Source: Clytia hemisphaerica
Taxonomy: Eukaryota; Cnidaria; Hydrozoa; Leptothecata; Clytiidae
Assembly (NCBI GenBank): GCA_902728285.1
Contig: CACVBU010000185.1
Coordinates: forward strand, 986,845 to 1,050,844
Reading direction: 5' to 3'
Length of the DNA: 64,000 nt
The notes under the pieces were generated by a model that saw nothing but the letters and a program-made list of their open reading frames with translations, was not told the DNA's origin and ran no database searches. The translations under genes were made by a program, and so were the position numbers. This document shows, one piece after another, positions 31,750 to 43,855 of this stretch; position 1 is the first letter of the stretch, and each line of letters opens with the position of its first letter.

Positions 31750-32163
31750 TCAAACCCTTGCACAAAGCAGAATAATTATCTTTTGCCAGTATGGCCAACG
31801 GAAACAGCAGAAATATTTCTGAAATGGAAACTTTTGTTGATCCAGTTGACCTAAAAGTAAAATCACATAATTAAGAAAATAGGAGGGCATTCCTATTTTG
31901 AAAGTATCAAGAAAGTAGCCATTGATCTCAGTCAGTGATAAAGCGACGGGTACAATAGTTTCAGTGTAAAACGTATTGTCTGCATTGGATACAACGGTTC
32001 GATCTTTAGTCGGTCTATACTTGCTAATGAGGACAATGGCTTTAACGCATGTCAAAAATGCTGGTTGTTTCCAAATCGTTCCAGTCATTCGAAAGCGTAG
32101 ATATTTAAACTTGTCAATGCCTTTGCAAGGGTTTCCCCCATCTGAATAATCTCGATGAAATCC
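31750..32163 (-). pseudogene. Unrecognised coding-like fragment
   Basis: On the minus strand a frame from about 32163 downwards reads through HRDYSDGGNPCKGIDKF, FRMTGTIWKQPAFLTCVK, TKDRTVVSNADNTFYTET and GYFLDTFKIGMPSYFLNY. This has balanced, protein-like composition unlike the surrounding noise frames. It has no signal peptide or clear splice sites; an upstream stop lies near 32175 in the same frame. It may be an isolated exon or gene relic. The family is not recognised. Confidence 0.3.
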
Positions 32164-33821
32164 AATGCATTACCATTAAGGAGAAAAAGTATAAGGGCAT
32201 GAAATTCTGCAAAATAAGCTAGTTTCGACGTTTTTCCTCATAGGTTGAAAAAAAGCCAAGTACTTTAGATGTGTTTGCACAATGTTGTTTCTCGACATTC
32301 ATTAAACGTTACTTAGACGTTATTTATGATAGAGGAAATTATTTCAACGCTATAATGCACTAGATGGAATAACAGTCAGAAAATTCTTCGAATCCATTAT
32401 TTAGGTATTTAGCTGTCATAGGAGATAGATCATGAGATAGTTGACTGTTTAATCATAGTCTGTATAAAAAACCCCGGTCTTGAAGCCTTTTCTTAAATCT
32501 TAAACCAATCCCGAAAGGAGTACTTGGTAACGTGATAAAAAACTAAGCAAATCGATTTTTGTCTTTTGATATTAACAAAGGAAAAAGATAACAAAAAGTT
32601 AAAATAATGATCTTCCAGACCAGGGTTTTTTATATGGACTATGGTTTAATGATGGTTGTATGATACTTATTTCAATGGGCTCGACAAGATTGAAAAGGAG
32701 GTGGGTAAGGACTTGTCTCATTTCTCATAAATCGTGGCTAAGATTTGTTAATTACCAGGATATTATCAAAGTTCAAAGTCCTATTCGGTTCTATTTTGAA
32801 CGAATCAAAAACCTCATTACTTGGGCTACATTGTCAGTCAATTACAATTTAAAGTACAAACTGCTGCTGCATAACAGGTATAATTATATCTGATTAATCA
32901 ATTCGAAAATCAATACTTTTCTTTAATTTGGTCAAAATGAGACATTCTTGCAATTTGCAATGTCACAAGGTAAAATGATTCGTTTTGCTGCGATGGTGGT
33001 TTTTTTTCTAATAAATCTGATTGATTTTTTCCGCTTTTTCAGTGAAGGATTTACTTTCGAACAGATCGGGGCTGATTTTCTTTGCCTTTGTTGTTTTGTA
33101 TTGAATATTTTACGCTTTTCTTTTTTTATAAGGGTTTCTCTCTACTGATGGTGCTTGGAACCCTTTTACTGCTTGTATTCTGTGTTTGTCTCATTACTTA
33201 TAAATAAATAAAAAAATATATGTGGGAGGGAGAGGATAGGATGGTGAATAAAGCTTATAGCTCTTGAAGGATAAGTTATTTTGGCGAAAACTAATTTTGG
33301 TGAATAGAAAAACTTTTAAGGTCTTTTTAATATTGGCGCGAACTTATTTCGGCAAAAGGTCAGCAAATTTCTTAATTTCGGCGAGAACTAAATCTGTTCT
33401 ATTTTTCATTCTTTTGAGCAATTTTGATGAATTTTAAGGGTTATTTTTGCGAGATACAAAAGTAATTATTTTTGGCGAGTAATTGTTATAGCTGATTTTG
33501 TCTAAACTCGCCAAATTCCCCGTCAAAAATGTTCCCTTGATGTAAGCTTTTCATAAGTAAAGTAATTGTAGGTTGAAAGGTATCAAGGGATTTGACAGTT
33601 CTAATACCCAAGAAATACTTAGGTTGATACCATATAAAAAAATGTAATGTGAAAATACATGAAAACTTTTTTGTTAGGACTTATCATTAATGCATCATTA
33701 TCATTGTTAGGACTAATCTTAATGTTTTTATAAACAATGTTTGTGATTCTTCAAATGGCTGAGGCGAGCACAGTTTGATTTTCTCTGAATTTGCACCTGT
33801 GAGTACAGTCTGAAGAAGTAC
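32164..33821. other. Gene-free stretch
   Basis: No supportable gene. A degenerate AACGTT mini-element lies near 32260-32325. Around 33280-33520 there are repeated TTTTGGCGAAAACTAATTTT-like blocks, also seen in weaker form near 14370-14540, typical of old AT-rich repeats. Hydrophobic open frames near 32950-33150 have no supporting structure. Confidence 0.45.
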
Positions 33822-34080
33822 TAAACCCCTTCTGACAGGCCCGGTAGGATTTTCCCACCAGTTAGGGGTGCAACTCGATATTTAAATGGCTTGGGGTTTA
33901 AATTTCACTGTTTTCAAGTCAGAAAATTCAGTGGGGATTTGAAAAATAGCATAATATTTTGCAGCGACGACAGGTTTATTTGATTATTTTCAGTGGGTAC
34001 GAAAATTGGAGCATAGATTCTCCGCTGGGAGGATATCTTGGCCAGTTTTTTCGGTGGTAAAGGGTCCCAGAAGGGGTGTA
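33822..34080. mobile_element. CACCCC-family MITE
   Basis: Starts TAAACCCCTTCTGACAGGCC and ends GAAGGGGTGTA. The interior includes AAAAATAGCATAATATTTTGC and GGTTTATTTGATTATTTTCAG. This copy shows the uninterrupted interior that is split by the retrotransposon at 60287-63672. Confidence 0.65.
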
Positions 34081-35133
34081 GGAAATACACACTTGAATTT
34101 CTCTATAAGTTGAACTAATGGACTGTATTGGAAGGAAAAACTTTTGGATTATTTCATCAATTTGACCCAGGGTCCATTTTTTCGTTCCTTAATTGAAATG
34201 GAACATATTGAAATAATTGTAGGGTTGTAAAAAGGTTCACTTACAGAATAATTAGTTTGTAAAACAAAGTAGTTGGCGACAGTATTTTCATGATATTGAC
34301 TTTATTTTTCTATTATTCAGCTGTAGAGAGAAAAGAAGGGAAAGCCCGATTTCTCAACTTTCGCAGGTGGTAATATTAGCTTTACGGGTCCATCTTTAGG
34401 GGAGTCGGTCATGTTACAGAGTTGGAAAAAAAGGTCTTTTGTGATAGTTACTATATCAACTTCGAATTTTAGAGATCACTGTAGCATTGATTCGTTCGAT
34501 ATCCATTTGACAGAATGTAATACTTGCATGTCTGATTTATTCTCTTAAATAAACAAAACAAAACCATACTACTTGTAACCTCTCGATGAAAGACTCATAA
34601 CTACATTGTTGTCCGCTGATTTATTTTTGCAAGAATATCAAATACTTCAATTTTCAATAACATTTTCCTGAATGATAAATCAGATTTTTTTTCTGTATTG
34701 CTTCGTTTTATATGAGTGGTATGCTTTTGGTATCAGAGTAGGGGCTAAGTAAGGGTTAGATTTATTTTCAAAAGTTACTTTGATTAAGTAGTTTCTGTCC
34801 AATAAAAAATATCGGTGAAGGGTCAACCCGGTGTCAAACTTAGTGCCAATTCATCAAACAAAGATTAAAAATTGATAACAGTCTCTCGGAGGAAATTTTA
34901 TAATTTGTTTCCTCCTCTTGGAGAAACTTTGATCCTTCCCATTTTGTCTAACGACTTTTAAATGCAGATAAGTGGTGGGAATATTTATTGAGGTAAACTC
35001 AGAGCTCTGTTTACACCCCTAACGTAATAACCTGGCAAAGAACTATAAGTTCATTTTATATAATATCATAATTAAATTGTTATTATTATTCCATTATCAG
35101 AAAACAAACATCGGGATTACTTTTTCAACAAGA
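34081..35133. other. Upstream region of the galactosyltransferase gene
   Basis: No gene seen. A good splice acceptor (TTATTATTCCATTATCAG) ends at 35100, 33 bases before the chosen ATG. The transcript therefore probably has an upstream non-coding exon in or beyond this stretch. No convincing TATA box. Confidence 0.4.
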
Positions 35134-36306
35134 ATGGTGAAATACATGATGCTAGCGATGACCTTTATGGTCGGTTTCATAATGACCGCTTTTATGACTG
35201 TTAACCTGAATTTATTCATTACTGGTGCAGGGAACTCAAACCCAACAAAGCATGTCTATATCCATAACAACAAGCAAAACGAGGAACGTCAAAACTTAAG
35301 CCGCCATTTTGAAAAATTCGAAACGTATTTGAAAGAGATACGTAAAGAAATGACGTCAGTAAAGGAAGGCGTGTATGGAATGAAAGCTTGGGAGAAAATA
35401 CAAATTGATCGAATGGAGTTATGGAAGACGCTTGACGAGAAAAGTCCACCCAAAGCGGATTTAAGGAATCCACATATCGTGTTAGATGATGTAAAACTTG
35501 ACTGTAGTACACGTTATGACCTGATCATATTAATCTCATCACACGCAGCGCATTTTGAGCGGCGAGAAAAAATCCGTCGAACATGGGGTAATGCATCAAT
35601 GTGGATTACACAAAATAAAAAATGGAAAGTTGTTTTCGTTTTGGGTGTTATTGACAATAAAAACACAATGCTGAAAATCAAGAAAGAATCCAAAACGCAC
35701 GGTGACGTCATCTTGGAAGATGTTCCTGAAAGTTTTTATCAACTGTCTTTCAAAGTAATGGTTGGTTTACACTGGGCTTTCTTTGCCCTTAAATTTGATT
35801 TTGTCTTAAAAGGTGACGACGATGTTTTTGTACATGTAGACAGGGTGTTAGCAAAATTAGATGGTGATTTTCGAAATGAGCATTATATTGGATCCGTCAT
35901 GTCAGGACAGCCGGTGGAACGTAAGGGTCGTTACGGGCTTACGGCAGAGGAACATAAGAATGATCGTTTTGACCCGTATTGTTCCGGAGGCGGATTCATT
36001 CTCTCAAATGTTGCAATCAGTAGAATGATTTCGTTGTTTGATTGGTTAACCCCGCTTAAGATTGATGACGCTTATATTGGACATTTAGTATTCCGATCGG
36101 GATATAAAGCAAAATCGGTACGTGGTTTCTATATGTGGAATAACTGGTGTGAGTACAATGAACATTTAATGGTTACACATCCAGTGAAACAAGATCGATG
36201 TTTGAGATTTTTAGAACAACGTGCACTTATTGAGAATGGGATGATGGTTGATAAACAGAACTTGACGTCACAACTTTATGGATTACCATCATCGAAAAAG
36301 ACGTGA
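35134..36306 (+). CDS. Beta-1,3-galactosyltransferase-family enzyme (GT31), 390 aa
   Basis: A type II Golgi membrane glycosyltransferase. The ATG at 35134 is preferred to the upstream in-frame ATG at 35077 because an acceptor AG at 35100 separates them and it places the anchor (MMLAMTFMVGFIMTAFMTV, residues ~5-23) right after a two-residue tail. The stem has a Glu/Lys-rich coiled coil (~50-85). The catalytic region shows GT31 hallmarks: ERREKIRRTWGN (~142), KGDDDVFVH with the metal-binding DDD (~228-230), PYCSGGGFILS (~280) and KIDDAYIGHL (~308). GT31 enzymes transfer Gal or GlcNAc in beta-1,3 linkage from UDP-sugar; donor and acceptor cannot be told from sequence. The coding sequence is intact and in one exon. 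A 1.25-kb tandem duplication begins 213 bases after the stop. Confidence 0.9.
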   Translation: MVKYMMLAMTFMVGFIMTAFMTVNLNLFITGAGNSNPTKHVYIHNNKQNEERQNLSRHFEKFETYLKEIRKEMTSVKEGVYGMKAWEKIQIDRMELWKTLDEKSPPKADLRNPHIVLDDVKLDCSTRYDLIILISSHAAHFERREKIRRTWGNASMWITQNKKWKVVFVLGVIDNKNTMLKIKKESKTHGDVILEDVPESFYQLSFKVMVGLHWAFFALKFDFVLKGDDDVFVHVDRVLAKLDGDFRNEHYIGSVMSGQPVERKGRYGLTAEEHKNDRFDPYCSGGGFILSNVAISRMISLFDWLTPLKIDDAYIGHLVFRSGYKAKSVRGFYMWNNWCEYNEHLMVTHPVKQDRCLRFLEQRALIENGMMVDKQNLTSQLYGLPSSKKT

Positions 36307-36507
36307 AACCTGCGACATAAACGACGCAAAAATAGACTCTTTAATGTTAGCGAGCACCTCACTAAAAACCGGGATTTTTCATCTCGTTTCTTAGTGAGTT
36401 CCACTTTGACGATTTTCGAAAAATAGAAGCCTTTCAAGTGTTTTGACGCAAATTCGATTATTTTGCTACTGCAAGAGCTTCGAAAATTAAAAGTGACGTC
36501 AAAAAAT

Positions 36508-36547
36508 CGAATGTTTAGAGCCCGAAAACCCGGGCTCAAAACATTCG
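36508..36547. repeat. 40-bp hairpin at the duplication boundary
   Basis: CGAATGTTT / GAGCCCG pairs with CGGGCTC / AAACATTCG around a short AAAAC loop. The start of the tandem duplication falls inside it (36519), so the second copy at 37773 keeps only the right arm. A hairpin at a breakpoint suggests it promoted the rearrangement. Confidence 0.7.
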
Positions 36548-39022
36548 AAAAAGTTGCAAAGTGGAATAGACGTTAATTGCTTAAAAAAACGCGGGTGACG
36601 TCTAGTATAGGCTACTTTAATGTTGGCTTTGTCCAAAGCAAACTTTATAACGGCACCTAGCAGTTTACGTGATGACGTGATTGGGAGTTTTTTGGGCGTC
36701 ATGGCGTGACCTTTGATTTCAAACAGAGTGATACGTTATTGATTGCTAGTGCAACGAGAGAATACTTTCAGTGTATGATCATAATAATTTTTTTGTTAAG
36801 ATCAGTGACTACACTGGAGGCCTTTACAAAGAACTATTCCAGGTGTAGTCATTACAGCTATAAAATATAAACAGTGAAGTGAGGGCCGCTGTTTAGCTTA
36901 ACTTAAAGCAAGGATCTCTGTATCTTTCCCTTCTGCTTTATACTTCATGGTAGTCTTAGGTTCCAAATAAAAGCCCCCCCCGCTCGAAAATTTTCCAACC
37001 TCCCGGACCTTATTAGGATCTTATTAATTTTTAAAAATATTTTCAGCTGTCGAAGAAATTATTTTTCTCTAAATAGCCTGATTTTAGCCTATATTTACCT
37101 TATTTTCGGGTTCTCAGAAGTACAATTTCCAACTCCCCCGGCAATTAGGTCCCCCTGTTTATTAAAATCTCGAAACTTTTCGAACCCCCCCCCCCTGTTT
37201 ATTTGAACGCCCCCCGTTATTTGGAACTAAGAGTACACACTAGGTTTTACTATACCTCTTACTACAAATTAAGGCTTTAACTAGAATTGTAAAGAAGATG
37301 AAAATCTTTTGGCCTTGCGATGCTTGCAAAGACCCGAGAGATTGATGAAATATATATTAAATGTTTTCAACACGTTAAAACAACTTCACTACTGTACATA
37401 GAGCATGATACACGCAGGTAGCTTTACTACAGTTCCTCAGGTACTCTCTCTGGGTTAAAGGTTTTTAACATTTTTGGTTTTGAAATATATTTTGTAAATA
37501 AAATCTTACGTATTAATGGTTGACTTAAATCTTTTTCTTTTCACAACAAAAACTTTGACAAAACACACAAAAATATTTACATGTTATTTTATATCTGCTT
37601 TAAAAAATCTTTGAAAATATTAAATAATTATAATGATAAGACATGGAAATTTAAAATATACATTAATGTAAAATATTATCGAACTTTTAAAAATGTAGTA
37701 GGGAAAAATATCTTAGACTTATATTTTCAGATAACCTTATATCAACCAATTTCTAGATGTTGATTCTATTTTAGCCCGAAAACCCGGGCTCAAAACATTC
37801 GAAAAAGTTGCAAAGTGGAATAGACGTTAATTGCTTAAAAAAACGCGGGTGACGTCTAGTATAGGCTACTTTAATGTTGGCTTTGTCCAAAGCAAACTTT
37901 ATAACGGCACCTAGCAGTTTACGTGATGACGTGATTGGGAGTTTTTTGGGCGTCATGGCGTGACCTTTGATTTCAAACAGAGTGATACGTTATTGATTGC
38001 TAGTGCAACGAGAGAATACTTTCAGTGTATGATCATAATAATTTGTTAAGATCAGTGACTACACTGGAGGCCTTTACAAAGAACTATTCCAGGTGTAGTC
38101 ATTACAGCTATAAAATATAAACAGTGAAGTGAGGGCCGCTGTTTAGCTTAACTTAAAGCAAGGATCTCTGTATCTTTCCCTTCTGCTTTATACTTCATGG
38201 TAGTCTTAGGTTCCAAATGAAAGCCCCCCCCGCTCGAAAATTTTCCAACCTCCCGGACCTTATTAGGATCTTATTAATTTTTAAAAATATTTTCAGCTGT
38301 CGAAGAAATTATTTTTCTCTAAATAGCCTGATTTTAGCCTATATTTACCTTATTTTCGGGTTCTCAGAAGTACAATTTCCAACTCCCCCGGCAATTAGGT
38401 CCCCCTGTTTATTAAAATCTCGAAACTTTTCGAACCCCCCCCCCTGTTTATTTGAACGCCCCCCGTTTATTTGGAACCTAAGAGTACACACTAGGTTTTA
38501 CTATACCTCTTACTACAAATTAAGGTTTTAACTAGAATTGTAAAGAAGATGAAAATCTTTTGGCCTTGCGATGCTTGCAAAGACCCGAGAGATTGATGAA
38601 ATATATATTAAATGTTTTCAACACGTTAAAACAACTTCACTACTGTACATAGAGCATGATACACGCAGGTAGCTTTACTACAGTTCCTCAGGTACTCTCT
38701 CTGGGTTAAAGGTTTTTAACATTTTTGGTTTTGAAATATATTTTGTAAATAAAATCTTACGTATTAATGGTTGACTTAAATTTTTTCTTTTCACAACAAA
38801 AACTTTGACAAAACACACAAAAATATTTACATGTTATTTTATATCTGCTTTAAAAAATCTTTGAAAATATTAAATAATTATAATGATAAGACATGGAAAT
38901 TTAAAATATACATTAATGTAAAATATTATCGAACTTTTAAAAATGTAGTAGGGAAAAATATCTTAGACTTATATTTTCAGATAACCTTATATCAACCAAT
39001 TTCTAGATGTTGATTCTATTTT
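36519..39022. repeat. Tandem duplication, two 1.25-kb copies
   Basis: Copy 1 is 36519-37772 and copy 2 is 37773-39022, head to tail. I count only a handful of differences: TTTTTTT/TTT near 36786, one base near 36967, C-run length near 37190, single-base indels near 37215-37225, C/T near 37268, and a T-run near 37530. This indicates a recent event. The unit holds the presumed 3' UTR/flank of the galactosyltransferase gene, including AATAAA near 37499, and no coding sequence of its own. Confidence 0.95.
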
Positions 39023-39469
39023 ACAGGCAAAACTCAATTAGCTACCCATTTTAGTTAGCTTGTTACGAAGTTGTATATCACTAAAACAAGACTTTACAGG
39101 CCAATTTTACAGGCCTGGTGAGTCATCGATACAGGGATGTAACAAATCTCGAAACTGTGTTTCTGTTTACTTTGGCAATTAAGTAGAAGCATCGAAAATA
39201 TTATGAACTACTTTGCGGTGACAAATCATAGTTGTTTTCTTTTGATGAATTTTCTGGTTTTATGGTTAGCCTTTTGATTACAAAAATGTCGCCTAATGTG
39301 CGTCAGTAACGAAATTAAAGACTTTTACAGGAGGAGTGGAAATAGGGGGAATCTCGATTCAAATTTCATGATGCTGAACAATTGGTGATAACATTATTAG
39401 TGATAAAATTATTTTCCAAAAAAAAACTATCTTTGTTTAGGCTGCAACTCCAAGATTTGCTTTAAAGCC

Positions 39470-39751
39470 ACCCCTTCTCACAGACCCATTGGGAACCCTT
39501 CCCGGTGGAAAAATTGGACAAAATATCGTCCCCTGTGGAAAATTATGCTCTAATTTTTGTCCCACTGAAAATAATCAGATAAGCAAATCCTCACTGCAAA
39601 ATATTATGCTAATATTTCTATCCCCATTGGATTTTCTAGAAAACAATGGACTTCAAATCTCCAGCCATAAAAAAACATAGGGTTATGTCTGTTATCCCCC
39701 ACCCCTCAACTGACTTATAAAAATCCCACCGGGTCTGTGAGAAGGGGGTGT
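39470..39751. mobile_element. CACCCC-family MITE
   Basis: Starts ACCCCTTCTCACAGACCC and ends GGGTCTGTGAGAAGGGGGTG, with interior CGTCCCCTGTGGAAAATTAT and AAAATAATCAGATAAGC as in other copies. No clear target duplication. Confidence 0.75.
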
Positions 39752-40041
39752 TCAAAAATACAGTTTTTCGGATTCGATGTTGAAACAATTTATCTGTCAA
39801 CGCTAAGGCCAAAAGGGGATTAGGTCTCAGGAAACTATGGAGCAATATCAATCTAAATATATAATTCTTGTGAGTGCGACAACGTCTTTCGATTTCGACC
39901 CTGGGATTGTCTAACTTCATAAGATAGGTAGGTTCCAAGTATTGTCCAGATATATCTCCTCTTCCATGGTTAATTACCAGAGTAACTAAACCTTAGAATC
40001 AAATTTTGTTTTACAGGTATTATTACAATACAAACATCATA

Positions 40042-40380
40042 TTACCACGCACTTCTCAACTTTTGCCGTAACTTTTTGATTCGTTCTTTCAAATTCTCAC
40101 CAGTCAGCACAATCTTTTGTTGCTCTTTTTCTTCTTTACATTTTTCTTTAATCTGGTTCAAACAAAACTCATAGACTTCTTTTCTGGTCAACGTCGCGTG
40201 GGATTCTTTGCCACATTTTATCAATTGTCGGGCGTACTTATGTGCACATGCGCGGTTCTGGATGTACCATAATTCATTATTATTCTTTTCCAAATTTGAG
40301 ACGTTTTTCTTTACCGGTTGGCAATAAATGGAACAAATGAGCCCGAGAAGGACCAAGGTTGCAAGATTCAATGACTTCAT
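40042..40380 (-). CDS. Small secreted protein (112 aa), four-Cys
   Basis: An intact single-exon frame. Residues 1-20 (MKSLNLATLVLLGLICSIYC) are a clear signal peptide. The mature part is strongly charged and predicted helical, with four cysteines spaced C-x10-C-x16-C-x7-C. The C-terminal ~40 residues are Lys/Glu/Gln/Arg-rich (for example ERIKKLRQKLRS). I do not recognise the family. It resembles the Cys-rich peptides at 4714-10544 in size and secretion but differs in Cys spacing and lacks introns. Role unknown. Confidence 0.65.
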   Translation of the reverse strand: MKSLNLATLVLLGLICSIYCQPVKKNVSNLEKNNNELWYIQNRACAHKYARQLIKCGKESHATLTRKEVYEFCLNQIKEKCKEEKEQQKIVLTGENLKERIKKLRQKLRSAW

Positions 40381-41986
40381 GGTCTTGTAGGATTAAAACT
40401 GCAGTTTTGGATTGTTTAAAAATATTTTTGATAGTAATTTCTCTGAAAACGAAAATTTTTTTTTATTATTTGATATTTCTCAGATTGTTTGACCTGATAA
40501 ATGAAATATTGCATTTCATCAAGCGTTTCACTCTTTATAAACTCAATTGATCAGTGCAAAGGAGAGTGAAACTATAATACGAAACCCCATATATAAAAGT
40601 CAGACACCCTCCCTTCGAGAGGTTTCATATATCATATAAGTTAAAGTAGATAGCCCAGGTGACAAAGTTCTAACGTTCAGCTAATAAATGTTAGATGAAC
40701 GTTATTCACCATTAGATAACATAATAAACTGACAGTTTTTTTTGACATCATAATCCCTTTGACCTGGTAAAAGTCTTTTGCATTAAAATACTTTAATGAT
40801 GCTGTAGACATCTGTTTTAAAGTCTGAGCTCCTCTTCATCTTCGCGAGTCTGGCATAAATTTGTAAAAGGATAGCAAAAAGTTCTCAGGAAAAATAAGTC
40901 CAGTGATGTGAGTATTAAGCCAGCTTCATAATACTTTAACTTACTACTTGCTATCGAAATCATTACTATAGCTTTCTAAAAAATGCTGAATTCAAATTAC
41001 ATTTTCTGTTGGATAAATTGACGATAATTTTGAATTTGCTCCAAATAGTCATAAACAACTTCTAATTAGAACAATATTCAGTCTGACCAGTCTTCTCCTC
41101 ATCCTACATGGTTAGTGTCTTAGTCGATGTCTTTCACCCTGTACCTGTCTATCAAAGTTAAACCAGCACGATAGCCTTAGTTTAGCACCTTTATCAAAAG
41201 GAGCTTGTAGTGCACTTGTCATTTATAACCGTCTAACACTATTTATATAGAATGTATTAATTTCATAAATTTGTTTTTCAAAATAACAAAAAGCCCTGTC
41301 GCCCTTAAGAAACACGCAAATGGATTTTCAAGTACTCTTTAGCACGATCTCTAAACTTATCACTTCAGACTTAATCATCAAAAGAGTCCGAAAATTGTTG
41401 AAAGTAGTCTATACGGAAACTTTTGTCATTTGCTTTTTTTAGAAAAAAAAACTTTGTGAAAAACCAAAGAAATTTCATAGCAACGCAAACTTCATGGGAA
41501 CTTAACTATAAAACAGTCTCACCTCGATCTCGAAAAGGGGCTTACGTTCAGTAGGATTCAATGTATAATAACAGTAACCCGTTATCTCCCTCCAGATAAA
41601 ATCCTAAAAATTGCATAAAGTTACCAAAAATTGACTCAAACGCCATACGAATATAATTTCCAACTGGAAGTCCTACATCATAACTTTTTCCCATAACATA
41701 AACTCTAAAATTACATTCTTACATAAAAAAGCCGATGAATATGTCAACAAGAATGTTACTCCCTGTTTACATGTGTTGCCCTCTCACAATGCGAAGGCGG
41801 AAAAAGAAACAGCGTTTGAGATGAGACCGTCTCTTACGCATTATTAGTTTTTCTCTAGGCCAAAATGGAAAAAGGCTGCTATCAATGATCCATAAAGTTT
41901 CCCGCTCAATTTTGAAAACTAATATTTTAATCAACAGTTCGTATTCCGAAGTCATCCTCTAGCTTGGAAAACAATCAAATTTTTAA
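40381..41986. other. Gene-free stretch
   Basis: Upstream region of the small secreted protein, then AT-rich sequence without supportable genes. A degenerate AACGTT mini-element (CCCAGGTGACAAAGTTCTAACGTT and onward) lies near 40652-40712. Confidence 0.45.
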
Positions 41987-42176
41987 TAAACCCCTGTGTC
42001 GCAGACCTGCTGGGACCCCAGTCTAAAAAGTCGGTCGGGAAAATAGCCTACAATTTTAGCCCACTGGGGAATCGATTTGTATTACATCCCCCTTCAAAAT
42101 TCAATGTAAAAAAATGCACTCCAAAACACTTGTTTCTGTTGAAAGTTTCAACGGGGATGTGAGACAGAGGTGTTTA
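41987..42176. mobile_element. Short CACCCC-family MITE subtype
   Basis: A 190-bp unit starts TAAACCCCTGTGTCGCAGACC and ends GGGATGTGAGACAGAGGTGTTTA. The interior CCCACTGGGGAATCGATT and AATGCACTCCAAAAC are shared with 8460-8640. This is a shorter subtype than the ~260-300 bp copies. Confidence 0.7.
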
Positions 42177-42898
42177 AATCAATCATTAAAAAAACAAATT
42201 AAAAGCGAAAATTAAAGGTAATGATACAGAATAATACTGAATATACCGATATCGTAGTGCAATTAAATTATTTTGATGTCGTCTTCGACAACAGGCAAAA
42301 ATTTAACTCTGATGCCATCGCAAAGAACGACAAAGAATATGCATACAAATGTAACGTTAACTCAAAATCTAGACGGATCAACATTTTGATGTTAAAGTCC
42401 GTAAATTCATCCTTAAAATCTCTCCAAAAACATTTTTAATGAACATTTTCAAAGATAACCTTTTGATGATCTTCCCAGGAGAAGAAATTCTTCATCATTT
42501 CCCAACCATCATAGTTAGAAAAATAAGAAATTGAAAACGAAAAAAAAATTCCAAAATTCCAAAACTACCTCACGAATATATTTACCAAAATCTAAAAAAC
42601 TCTAAGGATCCTATGAAATCTACTGAACACGAACGAATGAAACAAAATCTGTCAATTAACCCTCATTTATACCCTTGTTTCACTAACACCATCCTTATGT
42701 AAAGAAAGTCACAAAAAAATTGATTCATTCACCAAAACAATAAAAACTCTTTGCTTCCCGTCGCTACCGAAAAAAAAAATACAAACATAGAAACACGCAA
42801 AAAAAAGTTTGGCATGCGAAAGAACTAGAGTCCAGACCTCTTCTATACAGTTTTTTCTAATCTTTACCGAAAATCAATCATTTGACTTGGCTTTAATT
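42177..42898. other. No recognisable feature
   Basis: AT-rich sequence, with A-rich runs near 42540 and 42770. A 72-codon frame at 42221-42439 has no support. Confidence 0.45.
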
Positions 42899-43574
42899 TT
42901 GACTTTGTTTGTGAGTAATTTTTGTTTAAATATTTTTGAAGATTAAAAATTGACGTCAAACAGCCGTTTTAAGTTCCGCGTCAGCGAATTTGCACAACGT
43001 TTTCGAAAGCGTTTATCTTGCAGTTCTTACAATTGTCAAGACGTGGCTAGTGCGAAATAGCTCAGATATTGGGAGGAGTTTGGGAACGAGGTTGGGGCAA
43101 ATTATCCACATGTGAGCCATGTGATCATATGTTATGAATGAATTTTCTTCTTTCATGCTACTATATTTTCCTACTCGATTGATAACGGACTAAATCAAAG
43201 TTCCTATTGTCCATATAGATACTCTATCGATTTTATTTCGGGTTTAATTCACTAAAGGTGAGAAAAAAATCTAAATCTAAATCCAATTGTATTGTAAATA
43301 CTCAATACTGTATTACTGGTGAAGAAAAAATTTAATATTTTAAAACCTGTATGGTTTTCTTTTTCACCAATTCTGCCTATTTCGACTGTTCTTGGATCTT
43401 GATGTTTTAAAAACAATTCATAATTTGACGTCTTGACAATTTTAAGAACTGCAAAACTAAACGCTTTCAGAATCGTTGTGCAAATTCGCAGACGCGGAAC
43501 TTTAAACGGCTGTTTGACGTCAATTTTTAATCACGAAAATATCTAAACAAAAATTACTCATAAACAAAATCAAA
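42899..43574. repeat. DNA element with ~145-bp terminal inverted repeats
   Basis: The left arm (TTTGTTTGTGAGTAATTTTTG, ATTGACGTCAAACAGCCG, GAATTTGCACAACG, GCAGTTCTTACAATTGTCAAG; about 42899-43043) is inverted almost completely at 43431-43574. The ~390-bp interior is unrelated AT-rich DNA without a gene. No target duplication was defined. Confidence 0.75.
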
Positions 43575-43627
43575 CCATTATACAAAAAAGCAAGTGACTC
43601 AATTTTAGATGACTATTTTGTGTCATA

Positions 43628-43745
43628 GGCCCGGTGGGACCCCTCCATACTGGAAGAATAATCAGAGAATCGTTCCTGGTATGGAAAAGTACCCTGAAAT
43701 TTTACCTCGATTGGGAAACTATTCTACATATTCGATTGTGAAATA
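43628..43745. mobile_element. Fragment of a CACCCC-related MITE
   Basis: GGCCCGGTGGGACCCC, ATCGTTCCTGGTATGGAAAA and ATTTTACCTCGATTGGGAAA follow the order of blocks in the family, without the terminal TCTCACAG repeats. Confidence 0.35.
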
Positions 43746-43855
43746 AACATTTCAAAGAAATGCCGCAAAATTGTAGAAATGAAAATGTTACCATTGAAGG
43801 TAAGACATTTCTGCTCCTTACTGGAACTTCTTTAATTTAATCCACTGGCAGAAAT

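Noticed and set aside
35077..35133. Upstream in-frame ATG for the galactosyltransferase
   Set aside because: A strong acceptor AG at 35100 separates it from the ATG at 35134, which gives a normal type II anchor.
38217..38531. 104-codon frame in the second duplicate
   Set aside because: The equivalent frame in copy 1 is broken by a homopolymer difference; it is non-coding flank.
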